55,142 nucleotides of DNA from Candidatus Gottesmanbacteria bacterium RIFCSPHIGHO2_02_FULL_39_11 (GTDB lineage Bacteria; Patescibacteriota; Microgenomatia; 2-02-FULL-39-11): the NCBI GenBank assembly GCA_001779195.1, contig MFJL01000041.1, positions 80,881 through 136,022 on the forward strand, written 5' to 3'. Position 1 is the first letter of the stretch, and each line of letters starts with the position of its first letter. The notes beneath the pieces are model-generated. The model was not told the origin of the DNA. It saw nothing but the letters and a program-made list of their open reading frames with translations, and ran no database searches. Of the stretch, positions 17,826 through 31,028 are shown one piece after another. A program made the position numbers and the translations under genes.

Positions 17826-19281
17826 TAAAAAAAGAAAAAAAGTGATTGTCATGGGAGCTGGACTTGCAGGACTGGCTTGTGCATATGAACTTTCACAAAA
17901 AAAATTTGATGTTGTAATTATTGAAAAATGGGAGGAGGTCGGAGGTCTTGCCCGAACGATTAAAAAAGGGAAATTTTCATTTGATTCCGGCCCCCACAGG
18001 TGGTACACCAAGAGCAATATGGTGAACAAATGGATGCTGGATCTTCTGGGGGATGAAGTGATACGCGTGCCGCGTCTTACCCGGATTTATTTTGATAAAA
18101 AATTCTTTTATTATCCCATAAAGCTTAAAAACGCAATAGGAGGGATTGGTCTTTGGCGTGCTGTCCGCTCGGTTCTGGATTATCTTATCGCGCGGGTAAA
18201 GTCGCGATTGTTAAAGCCGAAATTGGTAACTATGGAAGATGGGTATGTAAACCAGTTCGGGCATACTCTTTATGAGACCTTTTTTAAAAGATATAGTGAA
18301 AAACTGTGGGGGGTCCCCTGCGACCGGATTTCGGTCGACTGGATTGGACAAAGAACACGGGGGCTTAATCTCTCCACCATCCTTAAGGAAATGATTATCA
18401 AAAGCAAAAAAGTGGTTTCCCTGGTTGATGAGTTTTCATATCCGGAAAGGGGAATCGGGAGAATTGCAGAGAAGATGGCGGATACAGTAAAAAAATACGG
18501 GGGAGAAATACTTCTAAACTCTGAAGTTGTGGAAATTGAAAGAAGGGAAAATCAAATTACTTCAGTGACGGTTAAAGTCAGCGGAAAAGAAAAAAAGATA
18601 GAAGGGGATTATTTTATCTCAAGCATTCCTATTAACGATTTGGTATTTCGCCTGTCTCCCGAAACAGATAGAAGTATATATGCTTTGAGCAAAAAGCTTA
18701 AATACCGAGATGAACTTCAGGTAGCACTTTTTGTATCAAAGACACATATAACACCTGATACCTGGATATACGTCCACTCTAAAGAAATTCCTTTTATGAG
18801 ACTTATGGAAATGGACAACTGGTCAGACAAGTTGTCACCGGTTGGTACCACTACTCTTGTTTTTGAGATTGCATGCAATGAAGGAGATGCCATGTGGAAT
18901 AAAAATGATAAAGACGTTATAGATCTGGTTAAAAAATCATTTGTTGAAGAATTTAGTTTGATTCCGTACAAGACGATTACAGGCGGGTATGTGCACCGGG
19001 TTCCTAAAGAATATCCGGTATACCATATCGGATACCGGCAGGATGTAGATAAAATTAAAAAGTACCTCTCCGGGTTTTTTAATCTCCAGCTTATCGGAAG
19101 AAACGGAACGTTTAGGTACAACAACATGGATCACTCGATTGAAATGGGGCTCTACGCAGCCTGGAATTTAATTTCCGGGAAGAAAAAACATGATATTGAA
19201 TCGGTAAATATAGAGAGAGAATATCTGGAAGAAAAGAAGTTTGAATCACCTGAAGATGAGTTTGTAGAAGAAAAACATTAA
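17815..19281 (+). CDS. FAD-dependent amine-oxidase/UDP-galactopyranose-mutase-like oxidoreductase (start re-assigned from 17764)
   Basis: 'VIVMGAGLAGLACAYELSQKKFDVVIIEKWEEVGGLARTI', 'DSGPHRWYTK', 'YSEKLWGVPCDRISVDW'. Confidence 0.8.
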   Translation: MKNNKKRKKVIVMGAGLAGLACAYELSQKKFDVVIIEKWEEVGGLARTIKKGKFSFDSGPHRWYTKSNMVNKWMLDLLGDEVIRVPRLTRIYFDKKFFYYPIKLKNAIGGIGLWRAVRSVLDYLIARVKSRLLKPKLVTMEDGYVNQFGHTLYETFFKRYSEKLWGVPCDRISVDWIGQRTRGLNLSTILKEMIIKSKKVVSLVDEFSYPERGIGRIAEKMADTVKKYGGEILLNSEVVEIERRENQITSVTVKVSGKEKKIEGDYFISSIPINDLVFRLSPETDRSIYALSKKLKYRDELQVALFVSKTHITPDTWIYVHSKEIPFMRLMEMDNWSDKLSPVGTTTLVFEIACNEGDAMWNKNDKDVIDLVKKSFVEEFSLIPYKTITGGYVHRVPKEYPVYHIGYRQDVDKIKKYLSGFFNLQLIGRNGTFRYNNMDHSIEMGLYAAWNLISGKKKHDIESVNIEREYLEEKKFESPEDEFVEEKH

Positions 19282-19285
19282 CCCT

Positions 19286-20056
19286 ATGAACTCAAAAAAA
19301 AATACAAAAGAAAAAGTTATTGTTGTAATGCCGGCGTATAATGCGGAAAAAACACTTGAAAAAACATACAGAGACATCCCTAAAAATACCGTCAGTGAAG
19401 TAATTGTAGTTGATGATGAGAGTCATGATGCAACCGTTGCCGTTGCCAGAAAGCTCAGGATTCCCGTATTTGTTCATAAAAAAAACTTAGGGTACGGAGG
19501 AAATCAAAAGACATGTTATGAGGAGGCACTTAACCGAAATGGGGATATCATAGTAATGATTCATCCAGATTATCAGTATGATGCCACTCTCACCTCTCAC
19601 TTAATTAAGCCAATTCTGGAGGGACGGTTTGATATTATGCTTGGGAGCCGTATACGAACCAGGAAAGAGGCTCTTACGGGAGGAATGCCTTTGTATAAAT
19701 ACATCAGTAACCGCTTCTTAACGGTTTTGGAAAATATTTTTTTGGGTCTTAATCTGTCTGAGTATCACACCGGATTTAGAGCATTTGACCGGAATGTTTT
19801 AAAAAATCTCCCCTTAAAAAATTTTTCAAACGATTTTGTCTTTGATCAGGAAATTTTAATCTCAGCCCACGCTGCAGGATTTAGGATTGGAGAAATCCCG
19901 GTACCGGTACGCTACTTTCCCGAGGCATCCTCAATTAATTTTTTCCGTTCGAGCATTTACGGTCTTATGATAATGAAATTGCTATTTTTATATATTCTTT
20001 ATACAGTTGGCATTAGAAGCAAAATATTTTCCACTTTCCGCTATGAAAAAGATTGA
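19286..20056 (+). CDS. GT2 glycosyltransferase, dolichyl-phosphate mannose synthase-like
   Basis: 'KVIVVMPAYNAEKTLEKTYRDIP', 'VIVVDDESHD', 'MIHPDYQYDA', 'LGSRI'. Confidence 0.9.
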   Translation: MNSKKNTKEKVIVVMPAYNAEKTLEKTYRDIPKNTVSEVIVVDDESHDATVAVARKLRIPVFVHKKNLGYGGNQKTCYEEALNRNGDIIVMIHPDYQYDATLTSHLIKPILEGRFDIMLGSRIRTRKEALTGGMPLYKYISNRFLTVLENIFLGLNLSEYHTGFRAFDRNVLKNLPLKNFSNDFVFDQEILISAHAAGFRIGEIPVPVRYFPEASSINFFRSSIYGLMIMKLLFLYILYTVGIRSKIFSTFRYEKD

Positions 20057-21761
20057 CATTATTATTTGTCTTTTGATATGCATTCTTACTTTTCTTACTC
20101 TTCGCGATCTGTATAAACCCTTTTTTTATACAAGTCATGACGGTCAGAACCAAATTGTACGGCTGTATTATTTTGATGAGGCTTTGAGAGACGGCCAGTT
20201 TCCTCCCCGGATTGCGGGGGGCCTCTTAAACGGATACAGCTATCCTCTGTTTGTCTTTTCCTACCATATGCCCTGGATTATTGCAGAGCCTTTTTATTTG
20301 ATAACTCGCGACATTTTTGCTTCAATAAAATTCAGCTTCATTCTGGGCTATTTCTTATCGGGTCTTACCATGTATTGGTATTTAAAACGGGTATTCGGAA
20401 GATTTCCTTCTGCTGTCGGGACTTTCTTATATCTCTTTGCTCCCTACCGTTTCGTAAATATATTTGTAAGAGCCGCGATCGGAGATGCAACCTCTTTTAT
20501 TTTTCCTCCTCTTATTTTTTTATCTCTGTATGAACTGACCAAATTTGATAAGTTAGACAGGATGTTTAAAACCGGAGCAAAGTGGATTGTAGTAGGGGCA
20601 ATCGGAATTGCTGGACTTATTTTATCCCATGCGATGGTTTTTGCATTATTTGGCCTATTCTATTTTTTATATTTATTATGGAATTTGGTTTTTACCCGCA
20701 ATAAGAAAAATACTCTTATTGGATTTATTGTAGTACTAATTCTAGGAGTAGCATTATCCGGTTATTATTTTATTCCGTCTTTTTTTGAGAGAGACTATAC
20801 TCAATTTTCCTCAGTTATGAGAAGCATATTTACCGGAAGTACATTTATTCCCTTTAAACAACTTGTCTATTCGCCGTGGGGGTATGGAATGATGAGAGCT
20901 GAGGAGGGCGGAATGAGTTTTCAAGTAGGTATTGCCCAATGGGGAGTTGCCGTATTTACAGTATTAATACTAATTAAGTGGTTAATTAGTAAAAAAAATA
21001 AGAGGGAATATTCTGCATACAGTCTTGGTTTTTACTTTATGATTACATTTATACTTAGCGTTTTAGCTATGCTTCCGGTATCACTTTTCGTCTGGAAACT
21101 TCTGGGCAATATTATAATTATTGATTTTACCTGGAGAATTTTGACAGTCACCGTTTTTTCTTCTTCTGTTTTAGGAGCATTTGCTGTATCTAAAATAAAG
21201 TTTAAATATTTAGTTGGGGTGTTAATTATTTTGGTCGCATTATACGCCAATAGAAATTATTTAAGAATTAATAAAATCCAGGGCTGGGATGTGCCCTTTT
21301 ATCTTAAACTTGAGAAAACTACCAACATGTATGATGAATATACTCCCCAGTGGGTGCAGAGGGAAATTGAAAAAGTTCCCATCCTAGAAAAAATTGGATA
21401 TAGTTCCAAAAGTGTAATAACGGATATAAAGGTAAATTCATCTAATCATTTTTTGGCAGATGTCACAACCTCCCAAAATACAGAGGCAACTCTTAACACT
21501 ATCTATTATCCGGGGTGGGAACTTTTTGTGAATAATATAAAGTCCCCGATTGAGTATAAAAACAGCAGGGGACTAATGAGCTTTTCGCTTCCAAAAGGAA
21601 AGAATACTGTTGAGTTTAAATTCACCGAGACTCCTCTAAGATTAATATCAGATATTATCACAATATTAGCCGGTATGATATCATTATGGGCTGTTATTTC
21701 TTCTTTCAGAATAAAACATAATGAAATTAAGCATGATTTACCAAATAAATCGTCATCCTGA
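20043..21761 (+). CDS. Polytopic membrane protein, YfhO/6-pyruvoyl-tetrahydropterin-synthase-related membrane family (start re-assigned from 20007)
   Basis: 'HDGQNQIVRLYYFDEALRDGQFPPRIAGGLLNGYSYPLFVFSYHMPW'; multiple TM; C-terminal beta-rich tail. Confidence 0.65.
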   Translation: MKKIDIIICLLICILTFLTLRDLYKPFFYTSHDGQNQIVRLYYFDEALRDGQFPPRIAGGLLNGYSYPLFVFSYHMPWIIAEPFYLITRDIFASIKFSFILGYFLSGLTMYWYLKRVFGRFPSAVGTFLYLFAPYRFVNIFVRAAIGDATSFIFPPLIFLSLYELTKFDKLDRMFKTGAKWIVVGAIGIAGLILSHAMVFALFGLFYFLYLLWNLVFTRNKKNTLIGFIVVLILGVALSGYYFIPSFFERDYTQFSSVMRSIFTGSTFIPFKQLVYSPWGYGMMRAEEGGMSFQVGIAQWGVAVFTVLILIKWLISKKNKREYSAYSLGFYFMITFILSVLAMLPVSLFVWKLLGNIIIIDFTWRILTVTVFSSSVLGAFAVSKIKFKYLVGVLIILVALYANRNYLRINKIQGWDVPFYLKLEKTTNMYDEYTPQWVQREIEKVPILEKIGYSSKSVITDIKVNSSNHFLADVTTSQNTEATLNTIYYPGWELFVNNIKSPIEYKNSRGLMSFSLPKGKNTVEFKFTETPLRLISDIITILAGMISLWAVISSFRIKHNEIKHDLPNKSSS

Positions 21762-21818
21762 ACTTGTTTCAGGATCCAGAAGCTAAAACACTGGATCCCG
21801 GGTCAAGCCCGGGATGAC
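21752..21818. repeat. Compound palindromic repeat element (nested hairpins)
   Basis: gtcatcctgaacttgtttcaggatccag-aagctaaaaca-ctggatcccgggtcaagcccgggatgac; outer arms gtcatcc/ggatgac and ggatccag/ctggatcc; inner hairpins cctgaa..ttcagg and cccggg..cccggg. Confidence 0.85.
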
Positions 21819-21833
21819 AATTCGTAATTAGTT

Positions 21834-23546
21834 ATGAAAGAAAAAACAAAGAAACTTTTCAGGAAAATATTTTTACACCGATACCAGCTCCTGATTCTGG
21901 GAGTTATTCTTTTTACATTCCTTGTCAATGCTTTCCATACGCAGTTTCCCGATGAGTTTGACAACATATTCGGAGGATTTCTTATTAACCAGGGTAAGCT
22001 TCCCTATACCGGTTTTTTTACGCATCACAATCCGGGAGCTTATTACTTTGCTTCTCTAATAACTCTTTTTACGGGGAGAAGTTTTGTCCAATTTAGAATC
22101 GTTTTTGCTTTGGTACTTTCTTCTTTTTATGCATTCAGTTATTTTTTTCTTAAAGAAAGACTTAAAGAAAAATCTCTTGATCATTTTCTTGTTTATGGTT
22201 TGATTATTGGGTTGGGCTCCACATACTGGTGGGGACAGATGCTTTTGTCAGAAACATTAGTTGGGTACATGCTCGTTCCCGTCTTTCTTTTAATAATTGA
22301 AAAAGCTTTTTCCAAAATACCTTTTGATTTAAAAGATTTAGTATTTATTTCCGTTCTTACTTTTCTTTCTCTTTTTGTTTCCCTGACTTATATATATTTA
22401 GTTCCCGTAATTATCGGAGTAAGTCTTTATCTGTATTTTAAAGATCAAAAAAAAGTTGCATTCCGGCATATTGTTAAGCCAGCTGCTATCTTTGCTCTTC
22501 CATACGTTCTATTTCTTCTGTATCTGGTTATCAGCGGAAGCTATAAGGAATTTTACTTTGCGTCCGTTACATACAATGTGAAGTATTACATCTATAATTT
22601 TCCCCAGGTAGCCGGTACTTATTCCAGAAATCCGATACGGTATGCCGTTTCAATTGCCCGGACAAATATAAATCAGCTTTTCAGCCTCCTGACCCAAGTA
22701 AAAAATTTCAACTTTTCATATCCGTTGAATATCTCACTCGGAATTGGCATAACAGGTTTATTTATCTATTTGCTTCTTAAAAGAAAATTCACCCTTTTTA
22801 TTTTAGTACTTGGAATGTTTCTCTACACAAACGCAAGAAGCGATCCTCTGGATGTCCATGAGACTGATTTTCATTCAACCGTATACATTATGTGCGCTTC
22901 CGCATTAAGTTTGTTTCTTTTGCATAAAATAAAAGAAGAACTTAATGTTGTCCAAAAAAGATTCTCAGACACTCTTATTCTTTCATCTGTTTTTTTAACT
23001 GTGGGAATTTACTGGGTTTTTAATTTTTACTTCTTGGGAAATCAGTTTATAGACAAAGCATATGGGAAGTTCATGGGTCGTGATCCTCTCATATATGACA
23101 GAGCGCAGACAGCTCAGACACTTAATAAATTAGTTTCTGAAAGTGAGTATTATTGGATCGGACCGTTTGAACTTCAGGAGCTTCTCTATATTAACGGAAA
23201 AGTAGCATCGAGGTATTTTTGGTATCTGCCGGCAAGCTCACGGGATGAAAAAATTCGCACAGAGCTAATTTCAGATTTTGAAAAAAATAAACCGAAAGTT
23301 ATCGTGTATAAAAAATGGTGGGCGAATTTCGGAGTACAGCCTGAGGATTTCAATGGAATTATAGTTAATTATCTGGATAAAAATTATTTTCAGATAAGCG
23401 ATCTTAAAAAAGAGGGATTAAATATTCATGTGAAAGTCGGCAAAGAGCTTAACTTTGATTTTGAAAATGAGTATTTTTTTGATAAAAGCAGAAAAGATGA
23501 GATAGTCAGAGAAATGCTTGATAAGGGGTTAATCGAAGAAATTTAA
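21834..23546 (+). CDS. GT-C-like polytopic glycosyltransferase family protein
   Basis: 'FPDEFDNIFGGFLINQGKLPYTGFFTHHNPGAYYFASLITLFTG' acidic loop plus multiple TM. Confidence 0.7.
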   Translation: MKEKTKKLFRKIFLHRYQLLILGVILFTFLVNAFHTQFPDEFDNIFGGFLINQGKLPYTGFFTHHNPGAYYFASLITLFTGRSFVQFRIVFALVLSSFYAFSYFFLKERLKEKSLDHFLVYGLIIGLGSTYWWGQMLLSETLVGYMLVPVFLLIIEKAFSKIPFDLKDLVFISVLTFLSLFVSLTYIYLVPVIIGVSLYLYFKDQKKVAFRHIVKPAAIFALPYVLFLLYLVISGSYKEFYFASVTYNVKYYIYNFPQVAGTYSRNPIRYAVSIARTNINQLFSLLTQVKNFNFSYPLNISLGIGITGLFIYLLLKRKFTLFILVLGMFLYTNARSDPLDVHETDFHSTVYIMCASALSLFLLHKIKEELNVVQKRFSDTLILSSVFLTVGIYWVFNFYFLGNQFIDKAYGKFMGRDPLIYDRAQTAQTLNKLVSESEYYWIGPFELQELLYINGKVASRYFWYLPASSRDEKIRTELISDFEKNKPKVIVYKKWWANFGVQPEDFNGIIVNYLDKNYFQISDLKKEGLNIHVKVGKELNFDFENEYFFDKSRKDEIVREMLDKGLIEEI

Positions 23547-23550
23547 ATCT

Positions 23551-24381
23551 ATGAAATTGTCTGTAGCCCTAGCAACTTATAATGAAGAAGAGAATATTGC
23601 GAGATGTCTAAACAGCATTTCGGGATGGGCAGATGAAATTGTGATTGTTGATGGGAAATCAAATGACAAGACGGTTGATATAGCCAAAAAATATAATGCC
23701 CGGATAATTTTAAAAGAAAACGAAGAAAATTTTCACAAAAATAAGCAGATAGCAATCGAAAACTGCAAAGGAGAATGGATCTTACAGCTGGATGCGGATG
23801 AGGAAGTGACTAACAACTTAAAAGATGAGATCCTTAAAGTTGTTAGTCATCCTGAGCGACCGAAGGGAGTCGAAGGATCCCGTGTGGAACCTGTTTCCGG
23901 TTACTGGATTCCCCGAAAAAACTACTTTTTAGGAAAATTCTTAAAAAAAGGAGGACAGTATCCGGATTACACATTGAGACTTTACCGAAGGGGAAAGGGA
24001 AAACTTCCTGCTCTAAATGTTCATGAGCAGGCAGAGGTCGCGGGGAAAACAGAGTATCTTAAAAACCCTCTTCTTCATTATAATTATCCTGATCTTAAGC
24101 ACTATTTTGATCATTTTAAAAGATACACAGATATTTTTGCAAATGAAATAATTGATGAGAATTATAAAGAAAAAAGTCGTCATCCTGAGCGACCGAAGGG
24201 AGTCGAAGGATCCCGTTTTCTTTCTTATATGCTTATAAAGCCTTTTACATGGTTTATATCGACATACATTCGCCATAAAGGATTTATGGATGGGTATCAG
24301 GGATTTTTATTTTCCTTTTTTTCATCTCTTCGCTTTCCAGTCTCCTATATTAAAGCATTGAAAATAAACTATAAGAAATGA
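23551..24381 (+). CDS. GT2 glycosyltransferase (WaaE/KdtX-like) carrying two in-frame repeat insertions
   Basis: 'LSVALATYNEEENIARCLNSISGWADEIVIVDGKSNDKTVDIAKKY', 'WILQLDADEEV', 'HEQAEV'; HPERPKGVEGSR occurs twice. Confidence 0.9.
   Translation: MKLSVALATYNEEENIARCLNSISGWADEIVIVDGKSNDKTVDIAKKYNARIILKENEENFHKNKQIAIENCKGEWILQLDADEEVTNNLKDEILKVVSHPERPKGVEGSRVEPVSGYWIPRKNYFLGKFLKKGGQYPDYTLRLYRRGKGKLPALNVHEQAEVAGKTEYLKNPLLHYNYPDLKHYFDHFKRYTDIFANEIIDENYKEKSRHPERPKGVEGSRFLSYMLIKPFTWFISTYIRHKGFMDGYQGFLFSFFSSLRFPVSYIKALKINYKK
23846..23883. repeat. 38-bp hairpin-forming repeat, copy A, in frame inside GT2 CDS
   Basis: gtcatcctgagcgaccgaagggagtcgaaggatcccgt; identical to copy at 24179. Confidence 0.95.
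24179..24216. repeat. 38-bp hairpin-forming repeat, copy B, in frame inside GT2 CDS
   Basis: gtcatcctgagcgaccgaagggagtcgaaggatcccgt; identical to copy at 23846. Confidence 0.95.
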
Positions 24382-25454
24382 CAAACGAAGTAAACAAAAT
24401 AATTTCTGTCGGATTTGTAAAGCCTCCTATTTTAGGTCATAAAAAAAGAGGTATAGGCATTTTTGGCCAAAACCTCATGCAGGCTCTTTCTAAAAGTAAA
24501 AACATACGCATCGAAGAGATAACCGTTGATGATAATAAAAATCAGTTTGATATTATTCACTATCCTTATTTTGATCCTTTCTTTTTAACCCTACCTTTTA
24601 AAAGTCCGGTTCCAACGGTTGTTACAATCCATGACTTAATTCCCTTAAGACTTAAGAAATATTATCCTGCAGGAATTAAAGGAAAAATAAAATGGGAAAT
24701 ACAAAAAAGAGTCATTAGAACTGCCAGTCATATTTGTACGGATTCTTTTTCTTCAAAAGAAGATATTAAAAAATATCTTGCAATTTGCGATGAAAGAATT
24801 TCCGTTGTATACGGGGGGGTAGATGAGGTATATTATTTGCCAATCTCTCAAAAAATAATGGACGAAACTGCGAAAAAATACAATATTATAGAAAAATTCA
24901 TTCTGTATGTCGGAGATATTAATTACAACAAGAATATTCCGGGACTTTTAACTGCTTTTTCACAGATTATTCAAAAGGAGAACATAGATCTTATTCTTGT
25001 GGGTCCCGCTTTTACCCAAAAAACGGTTGAACTTGATGAAATAAAGCAAAAAATAAAAGATTTATCTTTGGGAGAAAAAGTAAAACTGGTCAATTACGTT
25101 TCAAATATGGAACTTAGAAGTTTATACAAACTGGCATCTCTGTATGTTCAGTCTTCCTTTGCTGAGGGGTTTGGACTTTCAGTACTTGAGGCTATGGCTT
25201 CAGGATGTCCAGTTGTTTCATCCCGGGAAACAAGTCTAAAAGAGATTTGTGCAGATGTAGTAGTACCCATTAACCCATATGACGAAACTAATATTTCCGA
25301 AGGAATTATAAAGGCGTTAAAAGATGAAACTCTGAGAAATAAAAATATTCAAAAGGGGATAGCACAGGCCAAAAAATTTACCTGGGAAGATGCTGCGTTA
25401 AAAACTGAAGAAATATATTTGCGTGTTCTTGCTCAATATGAAAAACAGGAGTAA
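24378..25454 (+). CDS. GT4-family glycosyltransferase
   Basis: 'TIHDLIPL', 'ILYVGDINYNKNIPGLLTAF', 'SSFAEGFGLSVLEAMASGCPVVSS'. Confidence 0.9.
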   Translation: MTNEVNKIISVGFVKPPILGHKKRGIGIFGQNLMQALSKSKNIRIEEITVDDNKNQFDIIHYPYFDPFFLTLPFKSPVPTVVTIHDLIPLRLKKYYPAGIKGKIKWEIQKRVIRTASHICTDSFSSKEDIKKYLAICDERISVVYGGVDEVYYLPISQKIMDETAKKYNIIEKFILYVGDINYNKNIPGLLTAFSQIIQKENIDLILVGPAFTQKTVELDEIKQKIKDLSLGEKVKLVNYVSNMELRSLYKLASLYVQSSFAEGFGLSVLEAMASGCPVVSSRETSLKEICADVVVPINPYDETNISEGIIKALKDETLRNKNIQKGIAQAKKFTWEDAALKTEEIYLRVLAQYEKQE

Positions 25455-26595
25455 TTTAATTATTTTAAGTATTTTTTTGATATGGAGAACTGCACTTTTT
25501 GTAATATCGTTTATATCTTTAAAATATTTTCCTTTTCAGCCCAGATTTCCTTACTCAGATATTTTTCTAATCCCCTCAGGATTTCCCAAGTTTCTCTGGT
25601 CATTTGCCAATTTTGACGGAGTGCATTATTTAACCATTATAAACCATGGATACAGTGCTCAATATACCCAGGTGTTTTTCCCTTTTTACCCGTATTTGAT
25701 AAGAATTATTTCGTCAACATTTTATTATGTTTCCCCGATTGTTGTCGGAATTGGACTCTCAAATATTTTTTTTCTTTTATCCCTTTTTCTTTTTAATAAA
25801 TTGATTAATTTAGATAATATTAAAAATGCATTTTGGGCAATTATTTTTTTAATTTCATTTCCTACCTCTTTTTATTTTGGGAGCTTGTATACCGAAAGTC
25901 TTTTCTTTCTCTTGGTGCTTTCCTCTTTTTATTTTGCCCGAAAAAATAAATGGCTAGCAGCCTCTTTTCTAGGGACACTTGCTTCAATGACGAGGTTAAA
26001 CGGAATTTTCTTACTTCCTTCATTACTGGTTGAATGGTTGCTTCAAAAAAAAGTTCCACAAACAAAAATTAGTAATCTGATGAAAGAAGCTTTGAAATGT
26101 CCTGCACTTTATATTGTTCCTCTGGGGCTCCTTATATATATGGCATATCTGCAGCTGACTTTTCACGATGCATTATATTTTTGGCATGCACAGCCTGTCT
26201 TTGGAGCAGAAAGAAGCGGAAGCCAAATAGTGCTTCTTCATCAGGTATTTTATAGGTATTATAAAATACTAACCACAGTTCAGTTCGGTAGTGAAGTTTT
26301 TTTCATCTCTTTTTTGGAATGTTTTTTTACAATTGTGTCTATCTTGTGTTTAATAGGGGCTTACCGGAAGAAAATACGTCTTTCCTATCTTGTCTTTTCG
26401 GTATTCTCAATTCTTATTCCCACACTTACCGGAACACTCTCCAGTATGCCCCGATATGTATTGTTAGCATTCCCTATATATGTGTATTTGTCCTCCATAA
26501 AAAGCGCCCTGTTAAAAATGATTATAATAGCACTATCTTTAATTCTTCTCACTGTATTGACTTCTCTGTTTGCACGGGGTCACTGGGTAGCATAA
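25438..26595 (+). CDS. PIG-V-like GT-C mannosyltransferase (start re-assigned from 25423)
   Basis: 'WSFANFDGVHYLTIINHGYSAQYTQVFFPFYPYLIRII', 'TESLFFLL' typical of PIG-V-like proteins. Confidence 0.8.
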   Translation: MKNRSNLIILSIFLIWRTALFVISFISLKYFPFQPRFPYSDIFLIPSGFPKFLWSFANFDGVHYLTIINHGYSAQYTQVFFPFYPYLIRIISSTFYYVSPIVVGIGLSNIFFLLSLFLFNKLINLDNIKNAFWAIIFLISFPTSFYFGSLYTESLFFLLVLSSFYFARKNKWLAASFLGTLASMTRLNGIFLLPSLLVEWLLQKKVPQTKISNLMKEALKCPALYIVPLGLLIYMAYLQLTFHDALYFWHAQPVFGAERSGSQIVLLHQVFYRYYKILTTVQFGSEVFFISFLECFFTIVSILCLIGAYRKKIRLSYLVFSVFSILIPTLTGTLSSMPRYVLLAFPIYVYLSSIKSALLKMIIIALSLILLTVLTSLFARGHWVA

Positions 26596-26604
26596 AATAC
26601 AAAA

Positions 26605-27285
26605 ATGAAATTGCTAATAGGTATTCCAGCATATAACGAAGCGGGAATAATTACCAAAGTATTATGCTCTCTGCCTAAAACTATACCGGGCATAACCAAA
26701 CTTGATACGTTGGTAGTCGATGACGGGTCAACAGATGAGACCGCGAATTTAGCAGAGAAAGAAAAAGTATATGTAATTAAGCATCTTACCAACCGGGGGT
26801 TAGGCGGAGCATTAAAAACGATACTATATTACGCCAAGACTAACCAGTACGATTTTTTGGTTACATTTGATGCCGACGGTCAGCATGATGCAAGAGATAT
26901 TAAGAGGCTTATTAGCTGTATGAATAATGCACGAAGCGATGTGGTGGTTGGCTCGAGATGGAAAAATAAAACCCGTGCCCCGCTATCCAGGAAATTAATC
27001 AATAAAGCAGCAAATATTACAACCGGAATACTATATGGGATTCTTACATCCGATTCCCAGTCTGGGCTTAGGTTATTTAATCGAAAAGCAATTGAAAAAA
27101 TAGAGTTAAAATTTGACAGGATGGAAGTCTCAAGCGAAATATTCGGGGAAATAGCAAAACGGCGTCTTAAGCTTTCAGAAGTACCTATCCGGGGAATATA
27201 TACAAATTATTCTTTATCAAAAGGCCAGAAGTTATCAAATTCTTTTGATATTATATTCAGACTGATTTTGAGATTTCTTCAATAA
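26605..27285 (+). CDS. GT2 glycosyltransferase, DPM1-like
   Basis: 'IGIPAYNEAGIITKVL', 'VVDDGSTDET', 'TFDADGQHD', 'VVGSRW'. Confidence 0.9.
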   Translation: MKLLIGIPAYNEAGIITKVLCSLPKTIPGITKLDTLVVDDGSTDETANLAEKEKVYVIKHLTNRGLGGALKTILYYAKTNQYDFLVTFDADGQHDARDIKRLISCMNNARSDVVVGSRWKNKTRAPLSRKLINKAANITTGILYGILTSDSQSGLRLFNRKAIEKIELKFDRMEVSSEIFGEIAKRRLKLSEVPIRGIYTNYSLSKGQKLSNSFDIIFRLILRFLQ

Positions 27286-27288
27286 ATT

Positions 27289-27622
27289 ATGGTTACTCCA
27301 ACTCAGGCAGTTTTAAGCTTATTTTTACTTTTTGCGCTAAGCAGGGTCTTTCTTCGGTTTAGGAGCGGGTCGCTTAGAAAAGTAGGATTTTTTTTCTGGG
27401 TTGTTGTTTTTGGATTTGCAATATTAATAGTGATATTTCCTGGTCTTTCAACCGGTGTAGCAAAATTTTTAGGCATTGGACGGGGAGTTGATGCGGTTGT
27501 TTATACTTCCATCGCCTTGTTGTTTTATCTTGTTTTTCGTGTTCATATTATGGTGGAGGATCTAAGGCATGAGATTACGGAACTCGTATCCAAATTAGCG
27601 CTTGATGAGTTTAAGAAAAAGA

Positions 27623-27648
<26 letters not shown>
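27289..27648 (+). CDS. DUF2304 small membrane protein
   Basis: 119 aa, 3 TM, 'GIGRGVDAVVYTSIALLFYLVFRV', next to DPM1-like GT2. Confidence 0.8.

Positions 27649-31024
<3,376 letters not shown>

Positions 31025-31028
<4 letters not shown>

Noticed and set aside
24811-24818. G7 tract in the GT4 gene (acgggggggta) as a phase-variation switch
   Set aside because: The gene is open as read, G6 tracts also occur in several other genes (e.g. near 16123, 30320, 31073), and there is no evidence of length variation
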